Origin: CALGFI01 sp963786805
GTDB lineage: Bacteria; Actinomycetota; UBA4738; HRBIN12
Length of the DNA stretch: 64,000 bases
Direction: 5' to 3'
Assembly: GCA_963786805.1 (NCBI GenBank)
Contig: CAWBAK010000006.1
Span: 131,488-195,487 of the forward strand
Translations under genes and position numbers: made by a program
Shown here: positions 7,863 through 16,392 of the stretch, in pieces
How the letters are laid out: each line of letters starts with the position of its first letter
Numbering within the stretch: position 1 is the first letter of the stretch
The notes under the pieces: generated by a model
What the model saw: the letters and a program-made list of their open reading frames with translations, nothing else
The model's database searches: none
Told to the model about the DNA's origin: nothing

Positions 7863-9243
7863 GTGCGTCGTTTCAGGATCGTTCGAGCCACTGTGGGCGT
7901 GATGGCCGTCGCGAGCTCGATGAGCTTCGGCCAGGGGGTGTCGTCGAGCGCATCTTCGGCGGGTCCCTTCGTCACGAGCGAACGGCCGTTCCTCGTTCCG
8001 ATCCTTCCTGGCGTCATGATCGAGCCGGTCCTCACCACCGGGGACGTCATCGGGCAGGGGAACGCGCCTATCAGATGTCCGGCGTCCCGGACGGCATCGG
8101 TTGGTTCTCCACGGCCGACGGCGTCGAGGTCTTCCTCAACCACGAGCTGAGCCCGAGGTACGACCCGTCCGGGGCGCGCGTGTCCCACGTCACGCTGAAC
8201 TCCGACGGAGCGGTCACGGCCGCCGAGTACACGATCGACGGAACGGAGAACTTCGAGTGGTTCTGCTCGAGCACGCTCGAGGAGATCGACGGGGTGCCTT
8301 GGTACTTCACCGGTGAGGAATCCATCCGGAGCCAGCGACGCGCCATGTCGATCGCCGTCAACGCGAGCACCGGCCGCGTCGTCAAGACGCCGCAGTTCGG
8401 CCATTTCAGCCACGAGAACGTCGTTCCGGTCCAGGGCCTTTCGAAGGCGTTCCTCGGACTGTCCGAGGATGGTTTCGGCGAGAAGGCGCAGCTCTACGCG
8501 TACATCGCGCGCAGCTTCGACGGCGCGATCCGCGGCGACGAGGGCGCCCTGCGCGTGTGGATGCCCGACGAGCCGGTGACGGACGGCAACCCGTCGTCGG
8601 ACGACATCGCCAAGGGCGAGACGATGAGCGGGCACTTCGTCCGGATCCCGGACGCCGCCGACCTGATGCCGGGCAAGCTCGACGCGCGGATGCAGGAGAT
8701 CGGCGCGTTCGACTTCACGAGGATCGAGGACCAGGTCGACGACCCGAACGATCCGGGTGTCATCTACCTCGCCGAGACCGGGGCCGCGAACCAGGAGATC
8801 ACCCATGGCCGGATCTACCGGCTCGAGGTCGATCCCGCGCGGCCGAGGAACGCCACCCTGACCGTGGTGCTCGACGCCGATGCTGGGGACGACATCGTCA
8901 ACCCCGACAACCTCGGGATCTCGGATACCGCGCTCGTGATCCAGGAGGACCGGAACTGGAAGAAGAGCGGTTTCAACCGCTCCTGGTGTATAACCTCGCG
9001 AGCGGAACGCTCGTCCCGGTCGCCAGGACCGACCCCGACCAGGCGATCGTCGACGACCGCGGTCCCGGCGCGTGGGAGTCGAGCGGCGCGGTCGACGCGA
9101 GCGATGCCTTCGGCCCGGGGTGGTGGCTTATGGACGTGCAGGCGCACTACACCAAGATGAACGTGCCCGATCTGAGCCTCGAACCGAACACCGCCGTCGG
9201 CGAAGGCGGCCAGCTCCTGCTGGTGTTCATCCCCGGGACCTAG
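7863..9243 (+). CDS. Secreted DUF839/PhoX-like protein (frameshifted)
   Basis: A signal-peptide-like N-terminus (VRRFRIVRATVGVMAVASSMSFG) is followed by a beta-propeller protein of the PhoX/DUF839 group: GIGWFSTADGVEVFLNHELS, FEWFCSSTLEEIDG, FGHFSHENVVPVQG, GVIYLAETGAANQEITHGRIY, IVNPDNLGISDTALVIQED and DVQAHYTKMNVP. PhoX enzymes are calcium/iron alkaline phosphatases; this more distant member is probably an extracytoplasmic esterase-like or structural propeller. The GTG start has a strong GAGGGAGGGG site. One-base insertions near 8065 and 8985 break the frame but every domain is present. Confidence 0.8.
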
Positions 9244-9313
9244 CGCTGGCGAGCGGAACATACTGGCGAGGTTGCGAAGGGGAAGCTGAGGCGATCCACG
9301 GAGAGGGGGCAGG

Positions 9314-9706
9314 ATGTCCGAGCCGTTCGTCTTCATCGGCACGCACACGCTTAAGGAAGGCAAGCTCCAGGAGTTCGAGAAGTCCTTTCGAGAGCTCGTC
9401 GAGGTGGTTGAAGCGAACGAGCCTCAGATGATCGCCTTCAACGGGTACTCGAACGAGGACGGTACCGAGGTGACGGTCGTCCAAGTGCACCCGGACTCGG
9501 CCTCCATGGAACTTCACATGCGGGTTGTGCATGAGCACATCACCCGCGCGTACGAGGAACTCCTGGACGCGACCACCAGCATCCAGGTCTTCGGGACGCC
9601 CAGCGATGCCGCTCGCGAGATGATGCAGCACCTGGCGGGGTCGGGGGTCCCCTTGAGTGTGAAGCCTCGTCCGCTCGGCGGGTTCACCCGCTCCGACGCC
9701 GGCTGA
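9314..9706 (+). CDS. Dimeric alpha/beta-barrel (ABM-like) protein
   Basis: 130 residues: FVFIGTHTLKEGKLQEFEKSFRELVEVVEANEP followed by MIAFNGYSNEDGTEVTVVQVHPDSASMELHM. The pattern is the ferredoxin-like barrel of the antibiotic-biosynthesis-monooxygenase type, used for small oxygenases and stress proteins. No cofactor residues can be named. A strong ribosome site (GAGAGGGGG) precedes the ATG. It stands alone, convergent with the ADP-ribosylglycohydrolase gene. Confidence 0.78.
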   Translation: MSEPFVFIGTHTLKEGKLQEFEKSFRELVEVVEANEPQMIAFNGYSNEDGTEVTVVQVHPDSASMELHMRVVHEHITRAYEELLDATTSIQVFGTPSDAAREMMQHLAGSGVPLSVKPRPLGGFTRSDAG

Positions 9707-9733
9707 CGACCGCGGGAATCGTGGTCTGCGCGA

Positions 9734-10647
9734 TCAACGCGCGGCAAGGGGAACGAGCGCCACGGCCTCCGTCTCGGATCGCGTCGCGGTCGAGGAGCCG
9801 ATCGAGCCAATCCGGCGGCAGCCGCTCATGCCGTCCCTCGCGCCGAGCAGCGCGCCGGCCACCGCGGCGTTCGTGTCGGTGTCGCCGCCGAGGGAGACGA
9901 CGCGGCGGAGCTCGGACTCGGCGTCGCCGCCACGGACGAGCGCCTGGAACGCCAGGCCCGGCCGTGAACAGACAGAACCCCTGATCGGGTCCGTCGACCG
10001 GCCGAGCCGCGCCCGCCGCCTCGACGAGGAACTCGAGCTCCTCTCCTCCCTCGTGATCGGCCACCGCCTCGAGCGCAGCCCGAGCCGCCAGTTCCGCGGT
10101 CTCACCCCGCACCAGCGCCGCGACGGCGAGCGTGACCGCGAGCACTCCCGTCCGGCAGCGCCCGTCGAAATGCGTGAGCGCCGACAGCGCGGGCGCGAGC
10201 TCGAACAGCTCGTCCGGCCGGTTCGCGTACGCGAGGCCGAGCGGGGCGCAGTACATGACGGACCCGTTCCCGGCCGAGACCTCCGGGCCGCGTTGCTCCC
10301 AGACGTCCCGCGCGACCGACCGCGGCATCCTCGCCCGCCGCGACGCGACGAAGGACCCGACCCGTGAGCGTTCCGATGTCCGGAGGATCGGAGCGGAGCC
10401 ACTCGACGTGCCGCCGGATCAGATCGTCCGGGTCGAACCCGCTCCGGGCGGCGAGGCTCCGCATCAGGTTCCGGGCCATCGCGGTGTCGTCGGTCGTCGA
10501 GCCGGCGTGCCCGCCCCGCCACGGCCGGTCCAGCGCAGGCACGGGATCCGGGACGGCGCTCGCGCGAAGGAACTCGAACGGGGCGCCGAGGGCATCCCCG
10601 AGCGCGAGGCCGAGGGAACTCCCGATCACGCGCTGCTCGAGCTCCAT
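9734..10647 (-). CDS. ADP-ribosylglycohydrolase family protein (frameshifted)
   Basis: It begins MELEQRVIGSSLGLALGDALGAPFEF and carries both magnesium motifs of the family, STTDDTAM early and GGDTDTNAAVAGALLGA near the end. Such enzymes remove ADP-ribose from proteins (DraG type) or related substrates in the cytosol. At least three one-base indels (about 10335, 9975 and 9790) split it, with conserved sequence continuing each time. The ATG at 10647 has TAGCCT 8 nt upstream. It is divergent from rpsD; no dinitrogenase or toxin partner is nearby, so the target is unknown. Confidence 0.85.
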
Positions 10648-10721
10648 CAGGCGCGAGGCTACCCGTGCCCGGCCACGCCGCGAGTCGCAGGTCGGGGCGG
10701 TTGGTAGGCTGGCTGACCGCA

Positions 10722-11324
10722 ATGGACAAGATCGGACCTCGCCACAAGATGTGTCGCCGGGTTGGGCAGCCCCTCTGTGGGCGCCCCAACTGCCCGGCTA
10801 TCAAGCGTCCCTACCCGCCGGGCCAACACGGCCGCGGCCGCAAGCGCTTCTCCGAGTACCAGGTGCGCCTGCTCGAGAAGCAGAAGCTCCGCGCCATCTA
10901 CGGGGTCGGCGAGCGCCAGATGCGTGCCTACTACGACAAGGCCAGCCGCCTGAGCGGCGTCACGGGCGAGGAGATGATCCGCCAGCTCGAGACGCGCCTC
11001 GACGCCGTGATCCAGAGGCTCGGGTTCGCCCTGTCGCAGCGGCAGGCCCGCCAGCTGGTGAGTCACGGCCACGTGAAGGTCGACGGTCGCCGGCTCAACG
11101 TGCCGAGCGCGCAGGTCAAGCCCGAGCAGACGATCGAGCTCTCGGACAAGGCGAAGAACTTCGTCTACGTGCACGAGGCGCTCGAGCTGACGCCCGATCC
11201 TCCGCCGTACTTGTACCGGAACAAGGACCAGTTCCAGGGCACGCTCTCGCGCTACCCCGAGCGGGCTGAGATCCCGCTGCCGGTGCCGATCGACGAGCGC
11301 CTCATCATCGAGTTCTACTCGTAG
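10722..11324 (+). CDS. rpsD: 30S ribosomal protein S4
   Basis: 200 residues, full length for S4. The N-terminal domain has three cysteines (MCRRVGQPLCGRPNCP), the zinc-binding form, then RPYPPGQHGRGRKR. The S4 RNA-binding domain spans about residues 90-150 (RLDAVIQRLGFALSQRQARQ, LVSHGHVKVDGRRLNVPS). S4 binds 16S rRNA early in 30S assembly. It is separate from the rpsM-rpsK-rpoA cluster, as in many actinobacteria, and probably has its own control. A TAGGCT element 11 nt before the ATG implies a very short leader. Confidence 0.97.
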   Translation: MDKIGPRHKMCRRVGQPLCGRPNCPAIKRPYPPGQHGRGRKRFSEYQVRLLEKQKLRAIYGVGERQMRAYYDKASRLSGVTGEEMIRQLETRLDAVIQRLGFALSQRQARQLVSHGHVKVDGRRLNVPSAQVKPEQTIELSDKAKNFVYVHEALELTPDPPPYLYRNKDQFQGTLSRYPERAEIPLPVPIDERLIIEFYS

Positions 11325-11372
11325 CCGACCGGGTCAGCCCACGGACGAGCGCGACCGCGAGCCGACTCAGGT

Positions 11373-12044
11373 TTACGCGCACGTCACGCAATCGATGAGG
11401 ATCGTCCCGTTCGCCGAGTACGCCGCCGGCGGGTTCCCCGATTCGAAGAGCCACGCACCCTGACCGGTTCCGCTCGTCCCCGAAACCGTGATGCCGACCG
11501 GCGGTCCGCCGGTTGGCGATGCCGGGACGCTGAAGATCGAGAAGAAACCCGCCAAGGTCGCGCCGGCGTTCGGGAGCCCCGAAGTCGCGAGTGCGAATCG
11601 AAGGACGAAGCCACCCGCAGAAGCCTCCCCGAGTACCTGGTACTCGACGTGGGCCACCGTCGGAACGTCGTTGATCGGGAATGAACAGGTGGGCGGCGTC
11701 GTCAGGTCGGCCGTGCCCACCCCGTCGATCGTGCCGTCAACGCTGGCGACGAACGTGAACTCGAGGTCCCAACCGTCCTGGCAGGTTGCGTCAGGGCCTG
11801 GATAGACGACCAACGACGTGACCTCGGCGGTCCCCTCCCACGACTCGCCGGCGAGCTCCCCGGTCGTCTCGTTCGGTGCTCCGGTCGCACCGGCCGGACA
11901 CGGCGTGGGCGTCGGTGTCGGCGAACCGTCCGGCCCCGGAGTGACCGTCGCACACAGGCTCGGCGCCACTTCCACGGTCGTTCCCCCACCACAGCTCGCG
12001 GCGAGCAGGACCAAGGACATCGTCATCCATCGGACGAGCAGCAC
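11373..12044 (-). CDS. Secreted lipoprotein, hypothetical
   Basis: The N-terminus LLVRWMTMSLVLLAASC ends in a lipobox (LAAS-C), so the mature protein should be lipid-anchored outside the membrane. A Pro/Thr linker (SPTPTPTPCP) follows, then a beta-rich domain of about 170 residues without a family I recognise, ending in a CVTC pair that could form a disulfide. GTG at 12044 is chosen because it supplies the positive residue before the hydrophobic core; ATG at 12026 is the alternative. It lies just downstream of the GYD gene and may be co-transcribed. Confidence 0.75.
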   Translation of the reverse strand: MLLVRWMTMSLVLLAASCGGGTTVEVAPSLCATVTPGPDGSPTPTPTPCPAGATGAPNETTGELAGESWEGTAEVTSLVVYPGPDATCQDGWDLEFTFVASVDGTIDGVGTADLTTPPTCSFPINDVPTVAHVEYQVLGEASAGGFVLRFALATSGLPNAGATLAGFFSIFSVPASPTGGPPVGITVSGTSGTGQGAWLFESGNPPAAYSANGTILIDCVTCA

Positions 12045-12054
12045 CGGATCGCGG

Positions 12055-12393
12055 TTAGTTCGCGTGCGGATCTCCAGGCTTGCGGTAGCCGATGCCCTTG
12101 CCCTTCGCGAGTGCCTCAAGCGTCTCTTCCACGGTCATCAGCACCGTGGTATCGACCGATGCGAGAGCCCCACCCGCCGTGATCGCAAGCACGAGCCCGG
12201 CCATCGACACGTTGTCGGGTGCCTCGATGATCGCGTAGCCGTCGTACTCGCCGAACCCGTACCAGAAGCCGTGGAGTGCGCCCCCAACCTGTTCGGCATA
12301 CGCGCGCGCCGCATCGCGGCGATCTTCAGGGTTCTGGATGAGCTTGGACCACGTCTCGGGCGTGTAGCTGAATCGCATCAGATAGGTAGCCAT
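12055..12393 (-). CDS. GYD-domain protein
   Basis: 112 residues of the GYD family: MATYLMRFSYTPETWSKLI at the start and the signature YGFGEYDGYAIIEAPDNVS, with the helix that follows. Small ferredoxin-like proteins of this type are widespread in soil bacteria; no biochemical role is established. A clear ribosome site (GGAAGG) precedes the ATG. Confidence 0.88.
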   Translation of the reverse strand: MATYLMRFSYTPETWSKLIQNPEDRRDAARAYAEQVGGALHGFWYGFGEYDGYAIIEAPDNVSMAGLVLAITAGGALASVDTTVLMTVEETLEALAKGKGIGYRKPGDPHAN

Positions 12394-12469
12394 GACACCT
12401 TCCGATCTTCAGGAGCGAGAGGCTAACACCACGCTGTGATGGTCCGTCCGATCGCTTCGAGATCGGTGC

Positions 12470-13360
12470 TTATCGGACCGGCTTCCTGGCGAGGAACACC
12501 ATGTTTGCCGTGTCCCGTGTCGGCTCTGCGTCCGTCCAGTCGTCCCGGAGCTCGATGTCCTCGAATCCGGCGACGCGCAGCATCAGCTCGATGTGATTCG
12601 CCGTGTACAACGTCATGGCGAGGACGAGCGTCTCCTCCTCGACCGGCTCGTCGCCGCGTCGCATCGAAGCCTGGATCTCCATCGTGAACCGTTGCGCGAG
12701 CGGATCGACGTCGATCACCCGCGGACGGAGCCGGTACTCCGTCCCGTCCGACGCCTGCCGCCAGTCCCGCTCCTCGAACTCCTCCGGCAAGGTCTGACGA
12801 CCCTCCTTCGTCCAGTAGCTCCACCCAAGCGGCTCCGAGTACGACATCTCGTGGTCAAGGACGAGTAGCCCGCCAGGCTCGAGATGGTCGTAGAGGCGGC
12901 GAAGCGCCTCGCGGTCGTGATCGGCGTTGCCGCCGAGGCCGAACGAGCCACACATGGAGATCGTCCGGTACGTGCGAGGAAGGTCGAGCTCGTGCGTCGC
13001 CTGCGCGTACAGGTTCGGGGCGAGACCCTCGCGCTCGGCCCGTTCCCGGCACAGGGCGAGCATGTCCGGCGACAGGTCGGACCCGTCGACGTCGAGCCCC
13101 GCGTGCAGGAGCGGGATCAGGACCCTGCCCGTGCCGCACGCCACGTCGAGCGCCGGTTGCCCTGCCTCGACGTACGGGCGAAGGAAGTCGACCTCCGGGC
13201 CGTCGTGGTTGAACTCGGCCCACCACTTCGCGACGAGGCCATAGTGCCAGGTCTGGGGTTCGGACGGTGGCTGCGAGGACACGATCACCCGATCGTAGAC
13301 GAGCGCACGTCCGGGATTCTCGGCCGTGAGTTGGTTACGTCGCTGAGGGACCTCTACCAC
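12470..13360 (-). CDS. Class I SAM-dependent methyltransferase
   Basis: Rossmann methyltransferase with motif I ALDVACGTGRVLIPLL (about residue 90), acidic motif II DVDGSDLSPDML, and post-motif LDLPRTYRTISMCGSFG, with LEPGGLLVLDHEM after. The substrate is unknown; the C-terminal strand pattern suits small-molecule methylation. The upstream GTG at 13360 overlaps the stop of the DUF2461 gene, while an internal GTG at 13288 starts nearer the conserved region. The pair is probably one operon. Confidence 0.85.
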   Translation of the reverse strand: MVEVPQRRNQLTAENPGRALVYDRVIVSSQPPSEPQTWHYGLVAKWWAEFNHDGPEVDFLRPYVEAGQPALDVACGTGRVLIPLLHAGLDVDGSDLSPDMLALCRERAEREGLAPNLYAQATHELDLPRTYRTISMCGSFGLGGNADHDREALRRLYDHLEPGGLLVLDHEMSYSEPLGWSYWTKEGRQTLPEEFEERDWRQASDGTEYRLRPRVIDVDPLAQRFTMEIQASMRRGDEPVEEETLVLAMTLYTANHIELMLRVAGFEDIELRDDWTDAEPTRDTANMVFLARKPVR

Positions 13361-14010
13361 CTCGCGCCGACCGAAGACGCGAGGAACTTCATCAGCGGCG
13401 AGATCCGCTCGGCGCTTCGAACGAATGTCTTCGCCAGATCTGCTCGCTTCATCTGTGCGTCGGACAGCGGCACGGAGGCCGTGAAGCTCTTGCGCTTGAG
13501 GTCCTCGACCATCGGGTGTTCGGCATCGAATCCGCGAGGCGGCCGTTTGAGCGCGCCGTCGTCGCGGTCGAGGTCACCGCGCGCCTTCTTCCAGTCGGCG
13601 GGGCGTCCGGCGATCCGTTCGCGGATCCTCTGGAGGGCCTCCGGCTCCGGCATCCACATCCCGCCGGCAACGAAGCACTCGTCCGGCTCGAGGTGGAGGT
13701 AGTAGCCGGGCGCCGCCATCCCCTTGCCGAGCGGGAAGTGCGCGCCGACGTGCGTCTTGTACGGGCTCTTGTCCTTGGAGAACCGTACGTCCCGGTAGAT
13801 CCGGAACATGGAGCCGCCTACGGGCCTGGGATCGGCAACGAGGTTGCGACTGACCTTCCGCAGCTCCGGACCGAGATCCTCGATGAACCGCAGGAACGGC
13901 TCCTTCACCGACTCCTCGTATCGGTCCTTGTTCGCCGCGAACCACGCGCGGTCGTTGTTGCGCTTCAGCTCACGCAGGAACGAGAACGTCTCCTCGTCGA
14001 AGTACCCCAT
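13354..14010 (-). CDS. DUF2461 family protein
   Basis: 218 residues starting MGYFDEETFSFLRELKRNND, the characteristic opening of DUF2461 (TIGR02453), with DPRPVGGSMFRIYRDVRFSKDKSPYKTHVG and the conserved GYYLHLEPDECFVAGGMW. The family is widespread and uncharacterised. The ATG at 14010 follows a GAAGGG ribosome site; an upstream extension is not conserved in character. It is coupled by overlap to the methyltransferase. Confidence 0.9.
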   Translation of the reverse strand: MGYFDEETFSFLRELKRNNDRAWFAANKDRYEESVKEPFLRFIEDLGPELRKVSRNLVADPRPVGGSMFRIYRDVRFSKDKSPYKTHVGAHFPLGKGMAAPGYYLHLEPDECFVAGGMWMPEPEALQRIRERIAGRPADWKKARGDLDRDDGALKRPPRGFDAEHPMVEDLKRKSFTASVPLSDAQMKRADLAKTFVRSAERISPLMKFLASSVGARW

Positions 14011-14174
14011 CAGCACCCTTCGCCTCGACGTCCACCGCCCCGTGCTGCACGTCGGCCGTTCATCACGACCATAGTCCGCAGCAGAACGGGTCGCGAGTTG
14101 TGCCCTCTCGGGCACCGGCCTAGGGTGGCCGCGAAGACGCTCATCCTCGAACCCGGTGCGGAAAGGGGAGATCT

Positions 14175-15050
14175 ATGGCGAAGAAGAAGGACGACGCGGT
14201 AACGACGGTCACCGAGCACGAAGCCGAGCAGGTCGAGCGTGCGAATGCAGCCGGGCGGGTTCCCGTCGTGTTCGTACACGGGCTCTGGCTCCTGCCGAGC
14301 AGTTGGGATCGGTGGGCTGAGCTCTACGAGAAGAACGGATACACGGCGGTGTCGCCGCACTGGCCGGACGACCCCGAGACGGTCGAGGAGGCCAAGGCCC
14401 ACCCCGGGGTGTTCGCCAACAAGTCCGTCGGGCAGGTGGCGGACCATTTCGAGGACGTCATCCGCGGACTGAAGAAGAAGCCGGCGATCATCGGTCACTC
14501 CTTCGGCGGGCTGCTCGCACAGATCCTCGCGGGCCGCGGGCTGGCGTCGGTCACGGTCGCGATCGACCCGGCGCCGTTCCGAGGCGTGCTTCCCCTCCCG
14601 ATCTCGTCGCTGCGGGTAGCCTCGGCGGCGCTGCGCAACCCCGCCAACGTCAACCGCGCGGTGCCGCTCACGTACGAGCAGTTCCGCTACGGGTTCGCGA
14701 ACGCGGTGAGCGAGGACGAGGCGAAGGAGCTCTACGAGACGTACGCCGTGCCGACGCCGGGCGAGCCGCTCTTCCAGGCCGCGGCGGCGAACCTGAACCC
14801 GTGGACCGAGGTGAAGGTCAACACGAGGAACCCCCAACGCGGGCCGCTGCTCATCCTGGAGGGCGAGAAGGACCACACCGTCCCGTGGGCGATCGCGAAC
14901 GCGTCGTACAAGAAGCAGGCGCGGAACGATGCTCTGACCGAGATCGAGGAGATTCCGGGCCGCGGTCACTCGCTCACGATCGACAACGGCTGGCGCGAGG
15001 TCGCCGACATCGCGCTCGCGTTCGTCCAGAAGCACGGTCCGAAGACGTAG
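14175..15050 (+). CDS. Alpha/beta hydrolase
   Basis: 291 residues with the oxyanion motif VVFVHGLW, nucleophile elbow GHSFGG (Ser109) and the catalytic His in GRGHSLT near the C-terminus; the acid is expected around EGEKDHTVPW. A charged lysine-rich N-terminus precedes the fold, with no signal peptide. It is a cytosolic esterase-like hydrolase with unknown substrate. A strong GGAAAGGGGAG site precedes the ATG. The gene is closed by a long perfect hairpin 10 bp after the stop. Confidence 0.88.
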   Translation: MAKKKDDAVTTVTEHEAEQVERANAAGRVPVVFVHGLWLLPSSWDRWAELYEKNGYTAVSPHWPDDPETVEEAKAHPGVFANKSVGQVADHFEDVIRGLKKKPAIIGHSFGGLLAQILAGRGLASVTVAIDPAPFRGVLPLPISSLRVASAALRNPANVNRAVPLTYEQFRYGFANAVSEDEAKELYETYAVPTPGEPLFQAAAANLNPWTEVKVNTRNPQRGPLLILEGEKDHTVPWAIANASYKKQARNDALTEIEEIPGRGHSLTIDNGWREVADIALAFVQKHGPKT

Positions 15051-15060
15051 ACGGGCAAGA

Positions 15061-15100
15061 GGTCGGACCACCGGAGCGAACTGACTCCGGTGGTCCGACC
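15061..15100. terminator. 16-bp perfect hairpin between convergent genes
   Basis: GGTCGGACCACCGGAG pairs perfectly with CTCCGGTGGTCCGACC across an 8-nt loop. It sits between the convergent hydrolase and SRPBCC stops, so it can serve both strands. No U-run follows. Confidence 0.75.
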
Positions 15101-15114
15101 GATGCTGCGATCGT

Positions 15115-15610
15115 TCAGGCGAGCGAGTTCGCGACCTGCTCGAGCCGGTCCATCGCCTCCTGCATGCCGCCCTCCATGCCGGACTCGATGATGATGTCCC
15201 GCACCTCCCGGGTGTGGCACTCGACGAGGGTCGTGAGGGTCGTGCGCCCGTCCGTCTCCTCGAAGGTGACGAAGTTCAGCGCCGCGTCCTCGTCCTCGTT
15301 CTCGACCGGGGCGCCCTCGAACACCTCGGTGGTCACGAGTCGCTCGTTCGGGAACGATCTCCCGGAACGTGCCGTGGAACGCGACCTCGAACCCCTCGTT
15401 CGCCGTCATCACGTAGCGCCAGTTCCCGCCGACCCGCAGGTCGACCTCGGCGCTCACGACCGCGCCGCGCTGCCCGCTCCACCACTGCTTGATGAGGTCG
15501 GGCTCGGTGTACGCGCGGTACAGCAGGTGCTTCGGCGCGTCGAACTCCCGCACGATCAGGATCTGCGTCTCCGCCGGGAGCGTCACGACCGCCTTGCCGC
15601 TACTCGTCAT
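15115..15610 (-). CDS. AHSA1-type SRPBCC protein (frameshifted)
   Basis: An Aha1/SRPBCC protein: ETQILIVREFDAPKHLLYRAYTEPDLIKQWW, VGGNWRYVM, HGTFREIVP, then after one frameshift near 15348 TTEVFEGAPVENEDEDAALN, TLTTLVECHTREVRDIIIESGMEGGMQEAMDRLEQV. The last segment is the classic C-terminal helix. The ATG lies inside the end of the ArsR gene, so translation is coupled. ArsR-SRPBCC pairs are common in soil actinobacteria; the ligand that the pair responds to is unknown. Confidence 0.85.
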
Positions 15611-15956
15611 CGCTTCCATCTCCTTGCTCCTTCCGCTTGAGCTCCTCCAACACGACGTCCAGCCGGTCGAACCGCTGGGTCCACGACAGCTCGTAGCTCT
15701 TCACCCAGTCGTGGATGGGCTTGAGGGGATCGCCGTTGAGTCGATAGATCCGCTGCCTCCCTTCGTCTCGCACATCCACCAGCCCCACCGCTCGCAGGAC
15801 CCGCAGGTGCTTGGAGACCTGCGGCTGCCCCAGGCCGAGCTCGTCGACGAGGTCGCCCACCGACCGCTCCCCGCCGGCGAGGACGTCCAGGATCTGCCGC
15901 CGCCGGGGCTCGGCCACCGCGTTGAACGCGTCTGCCGTCGTCGCCGCCCGTGCCAT
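15600..15956 (-). CDS. ArsR-family transcriptional regulator
   Basis: 118 residues with the ArsR winged helix: DAFNAVAEPRRRQILDVLAGG, SVGDLVDELGLGQPQVSKHLRVLRAVGLVDVRDEGRQRIYRL. The metal-binding cysteines of SmtB/ArsR are absent, so it is probably not a metal sensor. ATG at 15956 is selected because a TTGACA/TATGGT promoter places transcription at that codon. An inverted repeat inside that promoter suggests the protein represses its own operon with the SRPBCC gene. Confidence 0.9.
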   Translation of the reverse strand: MARAATTADAFNAVAEPRRRQILDVLAGGERSVGDLVDELGLGQPQVSKHLRVLRAVGLVDVRDEGRQRIYRLNGDPLKPIHDWVKSYELSWTQRFDRLDVVLEELKRKEQGDGSDDE

Positions 15957-15962
15957 GCGCGG

Positions 15963-15992
15963 ACCATACATACCCATATCGGTATATGTCAA
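15963..15992 (-). promoter_or_regulatory. Leaderless arsR promoter with embedded operator
   Basis: On the minus strand TTGACA (15992-15987) and TATGGT (15968-15963) are separated by 18 bp, and the ATG follows after six bases. The spacer contains the inverted repeat ATACC-N6-GGTAT (15970-15985), correctly placed for an autorepressor to block polymerase. This is a rare full consensus -35 box in the window. Confidence 0.7.
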
Positions 15993-16059
15993 GAAAGCCT
16001 CTGACCTGGCCGTCGAGGGACATCTCGTGATGCCGCGATCCGCCGAGTTGTGCGAGCGC

Positions 16060-16185
16060 TCAGCCGCGGAGGAACGCGAGCACCGCGAGGACGCGGCGGT
16101 TCTCCTCCGGGATGGCTCCGGGAGATGCGAGGAAGGATTCGGCAACAACGCCTACGACATCGGCGGTAGGTGAGTGATCGAACAT
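16060..16185 (-). other. Possible small or broken gene in the arsR-peptidase intergenic region
   Basis: An open frame of 41 codons (MFDHSPTADVVGVVAESFLA...) looks more protein-like than its surroundings but matches nothing I know and lacks an obvious ribosome site. Its upstream side carries the inverted repeat CGCGCAAC-N9-GTTGCGCG (16189-16213). The rest of 15993-16392 shows no gene. Confidence 0.2.
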
Positions 16186-16392
16186 CGACGCGCAACTGAT
16201 TTCTTGTTGCGCGAAGCGCGGCACCTTGGATACGGTCGGGTCAGGTGTCGCTGCGCGGACCCCCCCGAGCCCTTCCCGCCGTGCATACCCCGGCGTAATC
16301 GGCGCGACGTCGTTCCGGCGTCGTCCGCTACGCAAGCATCTCGATCCGCGAGGTTGAGTCGACACCCGGTCGTTCCGTGAGAAGGAGGCAGG

